Shown: in pieces, positions 44,868 through 54,142 of the stretch
How positions within the stretch are numbered: position 1 is the stretch's first letter
Layout: every line of letters starts with the position of its first letter
From: Streptomyces alanosinicus
GTDB taxonomy: Bacteria; Actinomycetota; Actinomycetes; Streptomycetales; Streptomycetaceae
Reading direction: 5' to 3'
DNA: 64,000 bases
NCBI RefSeq assembly: GCF_014650595.1
Contig: NZ_BMVG01000021.1
Location: 61,612 to 125,611 of the forward strand
Program-made: the position numbers and the translations under genes
The notes under the pieces: model-generated
Databases searched by the model: none
What the model was told of the DNA's origin: nothing
The model's input: only the letters and a program-made list of their open reading frames with translations

Positions 44868-45614
44868 GTGCCAGCCCGCCGTACCGTGCGCACCGCCCTC
44901 GCCTCGGCCGTCGTCGCCCTGCTCGCGACGACCGCGGCGGCCTGCGGGGACGCCGGCGGGCTGCAGGGCGCGGGCGCGACCCCGACCGCCGTCAGCCCCG
45001 CCAGGCTCTGGCCCGATCTGCGCCCGGCGTCCAGCCCCGCCTACCCGTACGACGTGGCGCACAGGGAGATCGTCAAGGGGATCACGGTCCCCCGCGACGA
45101 CATCCACGAGGTGGACCCGGTGGACGTGGTCGAGGCCGAGATCAAGGCGCATCCCGACGACTACGGCTCGAAGGGGGCGTATCACGCGACCGTGGACCGG
45201 ATCAAGGACTGCCGGTCCGGTGGCGACGAGGTCCGCTGCCCGCTGCTGACGCCGTACTACCGGGATCTCACGGGTGACGGCCGGGACGATATGACGCTCG
45301 GCTTCCGGCTCTATCCGACCAATCAGACGGCCGTACGGGTCTACACGGTCGAGAAGCACAAACTGGTGCAGGTGCTGGCCGACAACGACGCGATCCTCGG
45401 CGTGGAGCTGGCCGGCCGGTCGCTGATCGAGCGCTCGCCGGCCGACATCTCCGGCTATGAGTACCGGACGACGTGGGTGTGGGATCCGGGGCAGCGCGCG
45501 ATGGTGTTCTCCCGCGACGAGTATCTGCACACCGGTGCCGGCCGGCACTCGGCCAAGCCCTCGCCGAGCCCGTCCGCCACGCCCTCCGCTCCCCCCTCGG
45601 CGAGCGCGCGATGA
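44868..45614 (+). CDS. putative secreted lipoprotein paired with a sensor kinase
   Basis: A 248-residue exported protein. The signal peptide ends LLATTAAACGDAG with a lipidatable Cys near residue 26, though the lipobox is weak (Ala at -3). The mature part has a single globular domain with DLTGDGRDDMTLGF and a Pro/Ser-rich C-terminus. GTG 44868 has AGGAG 4 bases upstream. Its stop overlaps the kinase start (ATGA), implying the two act together, much as the CseA lipoprotein modulates CseC. Confidence 0.82.
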   Translation: MPARRTVRTALASAVVALLATTAAACGDAGGLQGAGATPTAVSPARLWPDLRPASSPAYPYDVAHREIVKGITVPRDDIHEVDPVDVVEAEIKAHPDDYGSKGAYHATVDRIKDCRSGGDEVRCPLLTPYYRDLTGDGRDDMTLGFRLYPTNQTAVRVYTVEKHKLVQVLADNDAILGVELAGRSLIERSPADISGYEYRTTWVWDPGQRAMVFSRDEYLHTGAGRHSAKPSPSPSATPSAPPSASAR

Positions 45615-46861
45615 GGGTCACGCTCCCGCGGTGGGCCGGGCCGCTCGCCGTGCGGGCGGCCACGTTCATCACGGTGATGTGCTGTGCGCTGGCCGCGCTG
45701 CTCGGCGTCCTGGTGCATGTCTCGGTGACGAACCAGACGGTCGGCCAGGCCCGTGATCTGGCGCTGTCCCGCCTCGCGGACGCCACCGAGGCGTACGAGG
45801 CCGGGGACACGCTGCTGCCGAGCGCGGGAGTGGACCTCACGGGGCTGCCCGCGCCGCTGCGGGCGCTGGCGGCGGCCGGTGAGCGCGGCACGATGGTCTC
45901 CTCGTACCAGGGGCGGCCGACGATGTGGGCGGCGGGGCCCGCGGCCGGGCACCGGGCGCTGGCCGTGGCGGTCGACTACTCGCAGCAGGCCCGCACCATC
46001 GCCGGACTCGACAAATCGATCCTGTGGTCCTCCGGGCTCGCGATCGGGGCGACCGTGCTGGTCGGTGTGTTCGGGGTGACCCGGGTGACCCGCCGGCTGC
46101 ACACCACGGCGCGGGTGGCCCGGCGGATCAGCGGCGGTGACCTGGACGCACGCGTCGACGACCCCCGTACGAAGGACGCGTCCCGGCCGCAGGACGAGGT
46201 GGCCGCGGTGGCGGCGGCCCTGGACATCATGGCGTCGACCCTGCAGAGCAAGCTGCTCAGCGAGCAGCGGTTCACCGCGGACGTGGCGCACGAGCTGCGC
46301 ACGCCGCTGACCGGGCTGCACGCGGCGGCGGAGTTGCTGCCGCCGGGCCGGCCCACGGAGCTCGTGCGGGACCGGGTGGCGGCGCTGCGCACCCTCACCG
46401 AGGATCTGCTGGAGATCTCCCGGCTGGACACCGGCCGGGAGAAGCTGGAGGTGGACACCGAGGAGCTGGGGGCGCTGGCCCGGCGGGTGGTGCGGGCCTC
46501 GGGCACCGACACGGAGGTACGCGTGCTCTCCGACACGCGGGTGGAGACCGACCGGCGCCGGCTGGAGCGGGTGCTGGGGAATCTGGTGGCCAACGCGCAC
46601 AAGCACGGGGGCCCTCCGGTGGTGCTGACGGTCAACGGCGCCGTGGTGACCGTACGGGATCACGGCGGCGGCTATCCGCAGTATCTGGTGGCCCATGGGC
46701 CGCAGCGGTTCCGGACGGAGGGCGGGGCGACCGGGCACGGCCTTGGGCTGACCATCGCGCTCGGGCAGGCGGAGGTGCTGGGGGCCAGGCTGTTCTTCGC
46801 CAACGCGATCGACGGCGGGGCCGTGGCCACGCTGGTCCTGCCGGTGGTGGAGCGGCGGTAG
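45611..46861 (+). CDS. orphan sensor histidine kinase
   Basis: A 416-residue HK with two membrane helices (about 15-37 and 137-158) around a ~95-residue extracytoplasmic domain, a HAMP-like linker, HisKA with ADVAHELRTPLTGLHAAAELL (His near residue 230) and a HATPase with NLVANAHKHGG, DHGGGYP and GHGLGLTIA. Translation is coupled to the lipoprotein gene. No response regulator lies beside it, so its partner is elsewhere or was lost. Confidence 0.92.
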   Translation: MRVTLPRWAGPLAVRAATFITVMCCALAALLGVLVHVSVTNQTVGQARDLALSRLADATEAYEAGDTLLPSAGVDLTGLPAPLRALAAAGERGTMVSSYQGRPTMWAAGPAAGHRALAVAVDYSQQARTIAGLDKSILWSSGLAIGATVLVGVFGVTRVTRRLHTTARVARRISGGDLDARVDDPRTKDASRPQDEVAAVAAALDIMASTLQSKLLSEQRFTADVAHELRTPLTGLHAAAELLPPGRPTELVRDRVAALRTLTEDLLEISRLDTGREKLEVDTEELGALARRVVRASGTDTEVRVLSDTRVETDRRRLERVLGNLVANAHKHGGPPVVLTVNGAVVTVRDHGGGYPQYLVAHGPQRFRTEGGATGHGLGLTIALGQAEVLGARLFFANAIDGGAVATLVLPVVERR

Positions 46862-46980
46862 CGCCCGGGGGCCGTGGGCCGTCCCGGTCGGCCCGGCGCG
46901 CTGCACCGGCAGTCTCGGGCCCGCGCCACGCTGGTGCCGGGCCCCGCGCACAAGGCGCCCTATTTGGGTAGGTTCCGGGC

Positions 46981-48342
46981 ATGACCAAGGCCGGAACCAC
47001 CGTGGCGGCGGCGCAGGCCCGTGCTCCCGCCGGTCGCCTGCCCCGGCGCCGTGGCATGGAACTCGCCCTGATCGTGCTGGCCGTGCTGCTGTCCGTGTAC
47101 GGGTACTGCGCGGTGGGTCTGGCCCGCACCGGCACCGTCCCGCCCGGCGCCGCGGGCTACGGCGCCGGACTCGGCGTGCTCGCGCTGTGCGCGCATATCG
47201 CGGTGCGCATCCGGGCGCCGTACGCCGACCCGCTGTTCCTGCCGATCGCCGTGCTGCTCAACGGGCTCGGGCTGGTGCTGATCTACCGGCTGGACCTGGA
47301 GACCCCGAACGACCAGGCGGCCCCGGCCCAGCTCGTGTGGTCCACGCTCGGGGTCGGGCTGTTCATCGCCGTGGTGCTGGTGCTGCGCGACCACCGGGTC
47401 CTGCAGCGGTACTCCTATGTGTGGGTGACCTCCGCGCTCGGACTGCTCGCGCTGCCGATCCTGTTCCCGGCGGTCAACGGCGCCCGTATCTGGCTGCGGC
47501 TCGCCGGATTCTCCATCCAGCCGGGCGAGTTCGCGAAGGTGCTGCTCGCGGTGTTCTTCGCCGCCTATCTGGCCGCCAACCGCAACGCGCTCGCGTACAC
47601 GGGCCGCAGGCTGTGGTTCCTGCAGTTCCCGACCGGGCGGGTGCTGGGCCCGATCGTGACCATCTGGCTGCTGAGCGTCGGGGTGCTGGTCCTGGAGCGG
47701 GACCTGGGCACCTCGCTGCTGTTCTTCGGGCTGTTCGTGGTGCTGCTGTACGTCGCCACCGGGCGCACCGGCTGGATCGCGGTGGGGCTGGTGCTCGCCG
47801 TGCTCGGCGCGGTGGCCGTGGGACGGCTGGAGCCGCATGTGAACCAGCGGATCCAGGACTGGCTGCGTCCCTTCGCCACCATCGACGCGGGCCGGGGCCC
47901 CAACCAGCTCTCGCAGTCACTGTTCGCGTTCGCGGCGGGCGGCGTGCTCGGCACCGGGCTCGGGCTCGGGCACTCCATCCTCATCGGCTTCGCCGCCAAG
48001 TCGGACTTCATCCTGGCCACGGCGGGCGAGGAACTCGGGCTCGCGGGGCTGGCGGCGATCTTCCTGCTGTACGCGCTGCTGGTCGAGCGCGGCTACCGGA
48101 CCGGGCGCGCCCTGCGCGAGCCCTTCGGCCGGCTGCTCGCGGTCGGGCTCGCCTCGCTCCTGGCCCTGCAGGTGTTCGTGATCGCGGGCGGGGTCACCGG
48201 GCTGATCCCGCTGACCGGCATGGCGATGCCGTTCCTCGCCCAGGGCGGCTCCTCGGTGGTCACCAACTGGGCGATCGTGGCGCTGCTGATCCGGGTGAGC
48301 GACTCGGCGCGCAGCCGGTACGACGGGACGGAGGCACCGTGA
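46981..48342 (+). CDS. FtsW/RodA/SpoVE-family peptidoglycan polymerase
   Basis: A 453-residue SEDS protein with about 10-12 membrane helices that polymerises lipid II. Family marks are GARIWLRLAGFSIQPGEFAKVLLAVF, LERDLGTSLLFFGLFVVLLYVATGR, AAKSDFILATAGEELGLAGL and the C-terminal GLIPLTGMAMPFLAQGGSSVVTNW. It overlaps its PBP partner by 4 bases. It is not in a dcw cluster, so it is a second SEDS-PBP pair. Confidence 0.94.
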   Translation: MTKAGTTVAAAQARAPAGRLPRRRGMELALIVLAVLLSVYGYCAVGLARTGTVPPGAAGYGAGLGVLALCAHIAVRIRAPYADPLFLPIAVLLNGLGLVLIYRLDLETPNDQAAPAQLVWSTLGVGLFIAVVLVLRDHRVLQRYSYVWVTSALGLLALPILFPAVNGARIWLRLAGFSIQPGEFAKVLLAVFFAAYLAANRNALAYTGRRLWFLQFPTGRVLGPIVTIWLLSVGVLVLERDLGTSLLFFGLFVVLLYVATGRTGWIAVGLVLAVLGAVAVGRLEPHVNQRIQDWLRPFATIDAGRGPNQLSQSLFAFAAGGVLGTGLGLGHSILIGFAAKSDFILATAGEELGLAGLAAIFLLYALLVERGYRTGRALREPFGRLLAVGLASLLALQVFVIAGGVTGLIPLTGMAMPFLAQGGSSVVTNWAIVALLIRVSDSARSRYDGTEAP

Positions 48343-49823
48343 GCGACTACGGCGGCGGGCGGCCGATGGCCCGCTACATCCGGCACGCCTCGGCGTTCTG
48401 CGCGCTGCTGCTGGCGGCGCTGCTGGTCAACGCGGCCCGCGTGCAGGTGGTGCGGTCCGGGGTCTACGACGGCAATCCGGCCAACCGGCGCGCCGCGATC
48501 GCCCGGTACGGCCAGCCGCGCGGCGACATCCTGGTCGGCGACGAGCCGGTCACCGGTTCCGTGGACACCGGCGAGCAGCTGCGCTACGAACGCGGCTACA
48601 AGGACGGCCCGTTGTACGCCCCGGTCACCGGCTTCGCCTCGCAGTCGTACGGCACGACGTTCCTGGAGCACGCCGGGGACGGGGTGCTCTCCGGCACGGA
48701 TCCGATGCTGTCGCCGCTGCCGCTGTGGAGCGGTGTGACGCGCGCGCCCGGCCGGGTCGGAAACGTCGTCACGACGCTGAACCGGAACGCGCAGCAGGCG
48801 GCGTACCAGGGGCTGGCCGGGCGCAAGGGCGCGGTGGCCGCGATCGAGCCGGCGACCGGCCGGATCCTGGCGCTGGTGTCGAGTCCCTCGTACGACCCCG
48901 GGCAGCTGTCCGGCAACGGCGAGGCGGCGGCCTCGGCGTGGGCGCGGCTCAACCACGACCCGGAGAAGCCGATGCTCAACCGGGCGGTACGGCAGACCTA
49001 TCCGCCGGGGTCGACGTTCAAGGTGGTCACCGCGGCGGCGGCGCTCGACGCGGGTGTGGTCACCGACCTGGACGCGCAGACCGACTCCCCCGACCCCTAT
49101 CGGCTGCCCGGCACCACGACCTGGCTGACCAACGAGGGCGACAGCTGCGAGGACGCCTCGCTGCGGTCGGCGTTCGAGTGGTCCTGCAACACGGTGTTCG
49201 CCAAGCTCGGCGTGGACGTCGGGGCGAAGGACATGGCGGCCACGGCGACCGCCTTCGGGTTCGACGACGCCCGGCTGCGCATCCCCTTCGCGGTCGCGCC
49301 CAGCACCTTCGACACCCATGTGGACCGGGCGCAGCTGGCGCTGTCGTCGATCGGGCAGTACAACACGCGGGCCACGCCGCTGCAGATGGCGATGGTGGCG
49401 GCGGCCGTCGCGGACGGCGGGCAGCTGCGCACCCCGTACCTGGTGGAGCGGACGAGCCGGCCGGGCGGTGAGACGCTCGCCGGGAGCGGGGCGCATCCGC
49501 TGCGGCAGGTGATGGCCCCCTCGACGGCGGTACGGCTGAAGGAGCTGATGACGGGCGTGGTCCAGGAGGGCACCGGCAGGCGCGCGGCCATCCCCGGCGC
49601 GCTGGTCGGCGGCAAGACCGGCACCGCGCAGCACGGGGTCGGCAACTCCGGTGTGCCGTACGCCTGGTTCGTCTCCTGGGCGCAGGGCGACGACTCGCCG
49701 CAGCCCGAGGTGGCGGTCGCGGTGGTGGTGGAGGACGCCTCGGCGAACCGGGGCGAGATCAGCGGCGGCGGGGACGCGGCGCCGATCGCGCGGGGCGTGA
49801 TGCGGGCGGTTCTCGGCAGATGA
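48339..49823 (+). CDS. class B penicillin-binding protein (transpeptidase)
   Basis: A 494-residue cross-linking enzyme. One N-terminal membrane helix (about 17-35) precedes a pedestal domain and a transpeptidase domain. Active-site motifs are Ser225 in PPGSTFKVV, SCN in EWSCNTVFAKLG and Lys426 in GGKTGTAQ. GTG 48339 sits in a GTGA overlap with the SEDS stop, so the pair is made together. Confidence 0.95.
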   Translation: MSDYGGGRPMARYIRHASAFCALLLAALLVNAARVQVVRSGVYDGNPANRRAAIARYGQPRGDILVGDEPVTGSVDTGEQLRYERGYKDGPLYAPVTGFASQSYGTTFLEHAGDGVLSGTDPMLSPLPLWSGVTRAPGRVGNVVTTLNRNAQQAAYQGLAGRKGAVAAIEPATGRILALVSSPSYDPGQLSGNGEAAASAWARLNHDPEKPMLNRAVRQTYPPGSTFKVVTAAAALDAGVVTDLDAQTDSPDPYRLPGTTTWLTNEGDSCEDASLRSAFEWSCNTVFAKLGVDVGAKDMAATATAFGFDDARLRIPFAVAPSTFDTHVDRAQLALSSIGQYNTRATPLQMAMVAAAVADGGQLRTPYLVERTSRPGGETLAGSGAHPLRQVMAPSTAVRLKELMTGVVQEGTGRRAAIPGALVGGKTGTAQHGVGNSGVPYAWFVSWAQGDDSPQPEVAVAVVVEDASANRGEISGGGDAAPIARGVMRAVLGR

Positions 49824-49867
49824 GACGGGGGGTACCGGCACCCGGCGGGCCGACCTACCGTTCGGTC

Positions 49868-50365
49868 ATGACGGATACGGCAGCGGCGTACGAACTCGCC
49901 GAAGTGAACATCGCCCGCCTCAAGTTCCCTCTGGAATCACCCGAGTTGAAGGACTTCGTCGACGGGCTCGACCCGGTCAACGCGGTCGCGGACGCCTCCG
50001 ACGGCTTCGTCTGGCGGCTCAAGAGCGACACCGGGAACGCCACCGACATCCCCGTACTCGGTGACGAGTGGCTCATCATCAACATGTCGACCTGGCGGGA
50101 TCTGCCCGCACTCACGGCCTTCATGTACCAGGGCCTGCACCGGGAGTTGCTGGCCCGACGCAGGGACTGGTTCGAGAAGCTCGACGAGGCGGTGACCGCG
50201 CTGTGGTGGGTGCCGGCCGGCCACCGCCCGACGGTGGCCGAGGCGGAGGACCGGCTGCTGCGTCTGCGGGCGCACGGCGCGACGCCGTACGCCTTCACGC
50301 TGCGGACGTCGTTCCCGGCGCCGGGAACGCCCGAGGAGGCGGGTGCGGTCAGCCGATCGGCTTGA
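49868..50365 (+). CDS. DUF3291-domain protein
   Basis: A 165-residue protein with the DUF3291 pattern: YELAEVNIARLKFPLESPELKDFVDGLDPVNAVADASDGFVWRL, then DEWLIINMSTWRDLPALTAFMYQGLHRELLARRRDWFEKL. The family adopts an antibiotic-monooxygenase-like fold; function is unknown. ATG 49868 is used because similarity starts there. Its 3' end overlaps the convergent gene by 17 bp. Confidence 0.88.
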   Translation: MTDTAAAYELAEVNIARLKFPLESPELKDFVDGLDPVNAVADASDGFVWRLKSDTGNATDIPVLGDEWLIINMSTWRDLPALTAFMYQGLHRELLARRRDWFEKLDEAVTALWWVPAGHRPTVAEAEDRLLRLRAHGATPYAFTLRTSFPAPGTPEEAGAVSRSA

Positions 50366-51188
50366 CCGCCTCGGACCTGACCTGGAGGGTCTGCTTCGCG
50401 AGCGCCTCCAGGTCGATGTCCGAGGGGCTCTTCGAGGCGAGCGGGGTGTCCACGGTGGCGACCGTGGCGCCCGTGTTGCCGTCGGCCCAGGCGCACATGG
50501 GCACCGTGATCTTCGTGCCCATCTGCGCCTGGACGACCACCTCGCACGTGATGGTCACACCGCTCAGGTCGAAGTCCTTCGCGGGGACGGCGACCGTGGC
50601 GTTCGCGCCCTCGGCGGCACCCTTCATCATGTTCTTGCGGGACGCGTCGGCGTTCTTGAACCGGCCGTACATGCCCGAGATCACCAGAGTGCCCTTGGTC
50701 GCGTCGCCGCCGACGTCATAGGAACCGACCACACCGTGGAGGTCCTTGGCGTCCCAGGCCCCGTCGGCCTCGTTCTCGATCTTCTTGCCCTCGGTGTCGG
50801 AGAGGTCCTGGGCGAGCTGGTACTTCCCGTCCAGGAGGGTCCTCGGCAGGGTGAGCTTGTTCTTCGCCTCGGGGAAGCCGCCCCCGACCGCCATCCCGAT
50901 CACGGCCAGCACCACGACGACCGCCACGACGGCGCCGGCCACGATCCCGATGATCAGCCCGACCCGCCGCTTCCTGGGGAGCGGGGCCAGGGGCGGCGCA
51001 CCCCAGGGGTTCGGCTGCTGGCCGTACGGCTGGGGCGGGTAGGGCTGCCCCGACGGGTACGGCTGCGGAGCGTACGGGGATCCGTAGGGGCCGGGGGCGG
51101 GCTGCGGGGGCTGCTGGCCGTACGGGTACGGCGGCTGCTGCTGGGGACCGTTCGGATACGGCTGCTGCGGTGGCGGAGGCATGGACAC
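50349..51188 (-). CDS. Pro/Tyr/Gln-rich single-pass membrane protein
   Basis: A 279-residue protein. Residues 1-70 are a Pro/Tyr/Gly/Gln-rich cytoplasmic segment with repeated QPYP units, then KRRR and a membrane helix (about 74-100). The external C-terminal domain (about 108-279) has no recognised family and two Cys near 225-245. GTG 51188 or ATG 51182 may be the start. Such architecture is common among streptomycete hypothetical envelope proteins. Confidence 0.8.
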   Translation of the reverse strand: MSMPPPPQQPYPNGPQQQPPYPYGQQPPQPAPGPYGSPYAPQPYPSGQPYPPQPYGQQPNPWGAPPLAPLPRKRRVGLIIGIVAGAVVAVVVVLAVIGMAVGGGFPEAKNKLTLPRTLLDGKYQLAQDLSDTEGKKIENEADGAWDAKDLHGVVGSYDVGGDATKGTLVISGMYGRFKNADASRKNMMKGAAEGANATVAVPAKDFDLSGVTITCEVVVQAQMGTKITVPMCAWADGNTGATVATVDTPLASKSPSDIDLEALAKQTLQVRSEAVKPIG

Positions 51189-51231
51189 GACCGGAATCTA
51201 CTGCACTCCGGTGAACGGCCCGCCCACCGTC

Positions 51232-52341
51232 TCAGCTCTCCGCCGCCCCCGACTCGATCGTCTCGCGCACCTCCGCGATCCGGTCCCGCTCCTCGGCGGC
51301 GAAGCGCCGTGCGTCCAACTGCTCGGCCAGTTCCTCGTCCTGGGTCATGAGCAGGTCCAGATTGGCGTCGCCCAGCTCGAACACCCCCATGTCCGCATAG
51401 GCCTGCTGGAGCCGCTTGCCCCACAGCCCGATGTCCTTCACACAGGGCACGATCCGGCTGAACAGCAGTTTGCGGAACAGCTGGAGAAACTCCGAGCGCT
51501 CGCTGAACACCTCCGCCTCGGCCCTGGGTATGCCGAAGTTCTCCAGCACCTCGACACCGCGCAGCCGGTCGCGCATCAGATAGCAGCCCTCGATGACGAA
51601 CTCCTCGCGCTCACGCAGTTCGGCGTCGGTGAGCTGCTTGTAGTAGTCGCGCAGCGCCAGCCGGCCGAAGGCCACGTGCCGGGCCTCGTCCTGCATGACG
51701 TAGGTGAGGATCTGCTGGGGCAGCGGCTTGTCCGTGGTGTCCCGGATCATCCCGAAGGCGGCCAGCGCCAGCCCCTCGATGAGGACCTGCATGCCCAGGT
51801 AGGGCATGTCCCAGCGGGTGTCGCGCAGGGTGTCGCCGAGCAGCGACTGCAGATTGTCGTTGACCGGATAGACGAGCCCGATCTTCTCGTGCAGGAACCG
51901 GCCGTAGATCTCGGCGTGCCGGGCCTCGTCCATCGTCTGGGTCGCGGAGTAGAACTTGGCGTCCAGGTCGGGCACCGACTCCACGATCCGCGCCGCGCAG
52001 ATCATGGCGCCCTGCTCACCGTGCAGGAACTGGCTGAACTGCCAGGAGGCGTAGTGCAGACGCAGTTCCCCCTTGTCCTTGTCGGTGAGCTTGTCCCAGT
52101 ACCGGGTGCCGTAGAGGGTCATCGACTCGTCGGGCGTGCCGAGCGCGTCGTGCGGGTCGACCTCCAGGTCCCAGTCGATGCGCTGCTGCCCGTCCCACTG
52201 TTTGTCCTTGCCCTTCTGGTACAGGGCGAGCAGCCGGTCGCGGCCGTCGTCGTACTCCCAGCTGAACCGGGCCGCGCCGGTCGCGGGAACCTGCCAGGGG
52301 GACGCTCCCGGCTCATTGGCGTACAGGTCATGGGTCGGCAT
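51232..52341 (-). CDS. ferritin-like (RNR R2-like) diiron protein
   Basis: A 369-residue helical protein resembling ribonucleotide reductase R2-type carboxylate diiron proteins. Metal-site helices carry HGEQGAMICAARI, QTMDEARHAEIYGRFL, LIEGLALAAFGMI and YVMQDEARHVAFGRLAL, giving the ExxH pairs. No radical Tyr can be assigned with confidence. ATG 52341. It is divergent from an AurF-like gene, 122 bp apart. The reaction is unknown; oxygenase or oxidase activity is plausible. Confidence 0.85.
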   Translation of the reverse strand: MPTHDLYANEPGASPWQVPATGAARFSWEYDDGRDRLLALYQKGKDKQWDGQQRIDWDLEVDPHDALGTPDESMTLYGTRYWDKLTDKDKGELRLHYASWQFSQFLHGEQGAMICAARIVESVPDLDAKFYSATQTMDEARHAEIYGRFLHEKIGLVYPVNDNLQSLLGDTLRDTRWDMPYLGMQVLIEGLALAAFGMIRDTTDKPLPQQILTYVMQDEARHVAFGRLALRDYYKQLTDAELREREEFVIEGCYLMRDRLRGVEVLENFGIPRAEAEVFSERSEFLQLFRKLLFSRIVPCVKDIGLWGKRLQQAYADMGVFELGDANLDLLMTQDEELAEQLDARRFAAEERDRIAEVRETIESGAAES

Positions 52342-52392
52342 ACCACGCAGGCTCACACGTAGACGCGCGGTCAACAAGTCATGTGCAAGGGA

Positions 52393-52421
52393 TTGACGAC
52401 CTTGCTGACAGGCAGTCTCAT
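52393..52421 (+). promoter_or_regulatory. promoter of the AurF-like gene
   Basis: TTGACG (52393-52398), 17 bases, then TCTCAT (52416-52421) form a vegetative-type promoter about 42 bp upstream of ATG 52464. Confidence 0.55.
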
Positions 52422-52463
52422 AAGGGGGAACGATATACCCCCGGGTAACGAGGTGAGGGAGCC

Positions 52464-53402
52464 ATGACGAGCCTGACGGAAGCGGACGCGCTCGACGGAC
52501 TGCGCGACGCGCTCGGCCTGCTCAAGGACCGGGAACAGGTGGCGCAGCGGCTGCTCGCCTCCTCCGCCAAGCACTCCTTCGACCCCGACAGGGAACTGGA
52601 CTGGGACGCGCCCTTCGAGGAGGGCAAGTGGTTCTGGCCGCCGGAGCTGGTCTCGCTCTACGGCACGCCGCTGTGGAAGCGGATGAGCGAGGAGCAGCGC
52701 ATCCGGCTGTCCCAGCACGAGGCGGCGGCGCTGGCCTCGCTCGGCATCTGGTTCGAGCTGATCCTGATGCAGCTGCTGGTCCGGCACATCTACGACAAGG
52801 CGGCGACCAGCGCGCACGTCCGCTACGCGCTCACCGAGATCGAGGACGAGTGCCGGCACTCCAAGATGTTCGCCCGGCTGATCTCGCACGGCGGCACACC
52901 CTGGTACCCGGTCAGCAGGACCCACCAGAACCTCGGCCGCGTGTTCAAGACGATCTCCACCACACCCGGCTCCTTCACCGCCACCCTGCTCGGCGAGGAG
53001 GTCCTGGACTGGATGCAGCGGCTGACGTTCCCGGACGAGCGGGTCCAGCCGCTGATCCGTGGCGTCACGCGCATCCACGTGGTCGAGGAGGCCCGCCATG
53101 TCCGCTACGCCCGCGAGGAACTGCGCCGCCAGATGCTGACGGCCCCGAGGTGGTCCCAGGAGTTCACCCGGGTCACCTCGGGCGAGTTCGCCCGGGTCTT
53201 CTCGATCGCGTTCGTGAATCCCGACGTCTACACGAACGTCGGCCTCGACCAGCGGGAGGCCCTGGCCCAGGTGAAGGCGAGCGCCCACCGCCGGGAGGTC
53301 ATGCAGACGGGTGCGAAGCGCCTGACGGACTTCCTGGACGACATCGGTGTGCTGCGGGGCGTCGGAAGGCGGCTGTGGAGGTCATCGGGCCTGCTGGCCT
53401 GA
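52464..53402 (+). CDS. AurF-like diiron oxygenase
   Basis: A 312-residue member of the p-aminobenzoate N-oxygenase (AurF) superfamily. Diiron ligands are in YALTEIEDECRHSKMFARLI and IHVVEEARHVRYAREELRR, with a further Glu in LGEEVLDWMQR. AGGTGAGGGAG precedes ATG 52464. Followed 83 bp downstream by a TetR gene on the same strand, which may regulate this pair of diiron genes. The substrate is unknown; no biosynthetic genes are nearby. Confidence 0.9.
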   Translation: MTSLTEADALDGLRDALGLLKDREQVAQRLLASSAKHSFDPDRELDWDAPFEEGKWFWPPELVSLYGTPLWKRMSEEQRIRLSQHEAAALASLGIWFELILMQLLVRHIYDKAATSAHVRYALTEIEDECRHSKMFARLISHGGTPWYPVSRTHQNLGRVFKTISTTPGSFTATLLGEEVLDWMQRLTFPDERVQPLIRGVTRIHVVEEARHVRYAREELRRQMLTAPRWSQEFTRVTSGEFARVFSIAFVNPDVYTNVGLDQREALAQVKASAHRREVMQTGAKRLTDFLDDIGVLRGVGRRLWRSSGLLA

Positions 53403-53485
53403 GCCACGCGGCGGGGCGCGACAAGCCACAACGGGCCGAAAGCCGCCCGCCCTCCTGGCGGTGGACGGCGGCTAGGCTTCCGCAT

Positions 53486-54142
53486 ATGACCCCGTCCGCC
53501 ACCCCTGCCTACCGTCGACTGAGCGTCGAGGAGCGGCGCAGCCAGCTGCTCGACGCCGCGCTCACTCTCTTCGCGCACCGTGCCCCCGAGGACGTGTCGC
53601 TGGACGATGTGGCGGAGGCGGCCGGGGTTTCGCGCCCCCTGGTGTACCGGTACTTCCCGGGCGGCAAGCAGCAGCTGTACGAGGCCGCGCTGCGCTCCGC
53701 CGCCGAGGAGCTCCGGCACTGCTTCGACGAGCCCCTCCAGGGCCCCCTGCTGCCCCGGCTGTCCCGCGCCCTGGACCGCTATCTGGGCTTCGTCGACGAG
53801 CACGACACCGGCTTCAGCGCCCTGCTGCAGGGCGGCAGCGTGGTGGAGACCTCGCGTACGACGGCCATAGTGGACGGGGTCCGCCGGGCCGCCGCCGAGC
53901 ACATCTACCGCCACCTCGGCGTCAGCGGCCCCGGCCCACGGCTGCGGATGACCGTGCGGACCTGGATCACGGCCGTCGAGGCGGCCTCCCTGATCTGGCT
54001 GGACGAGGACAAACAGCCCCCGGTGGAGGAACTGCGCGACTGGCTGGTCGAGCAGTTCGTGGCCGTCCTCACCGTCACCGCGTCCCGGGACCCGCAGACG
54101 GCCGCCGTCGTCGGCGCGCTCGCCGGGGATGGCCGAGACTGA
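53486..54142 (+). CDS. TetR-family transcriptional regulator
   Basis: A 218-residue regulator with HTH RRSQLLDAALTLFAHRAPEDVSLDDVAEAAGVSRPLVYRYFPGGKQQLYEAAL (about 14-65) and a C-terminal helical domain. ATG 53486 is chosen at the start of similarity. It lies just after the AurF-like gene and overlaps the next small gene by 14 bp. Confidence 0.93.
   Translation: MTPSATPAYRRLSVEERRSQLLDAALTLFAHRAPEDVSLDDVAEAAGVSRPLVYRYFPGGKQQLYEAALRSAAEELRHCFDEPLQGPLLPRLSRALDRYLGFVDEHDTGFSALLQGGSVVETSRTTAIVDGVRRAAAEHIYRHLGVSGPGPRLRMTVRTWITAVEAASLIWLDEDKQPPVEELRDWLVEQFVAVLTVTASRDPQTAAVVGALAGDGRD

Noticed and set aside
47187..48338. Long plus-strand frame joined upstream to the PBP gene
   Set aside because: The part before 48339 is an out-of-frame shadow of the SEDS gene; the PBP has its own overlapping GTG.
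51232..53402. Natural-product gene cluster around the AurF-like gene
   Set aside because: No PKS, NRPS, terpene or tailoring genes are near; only two diiron enzymes and a regulator.
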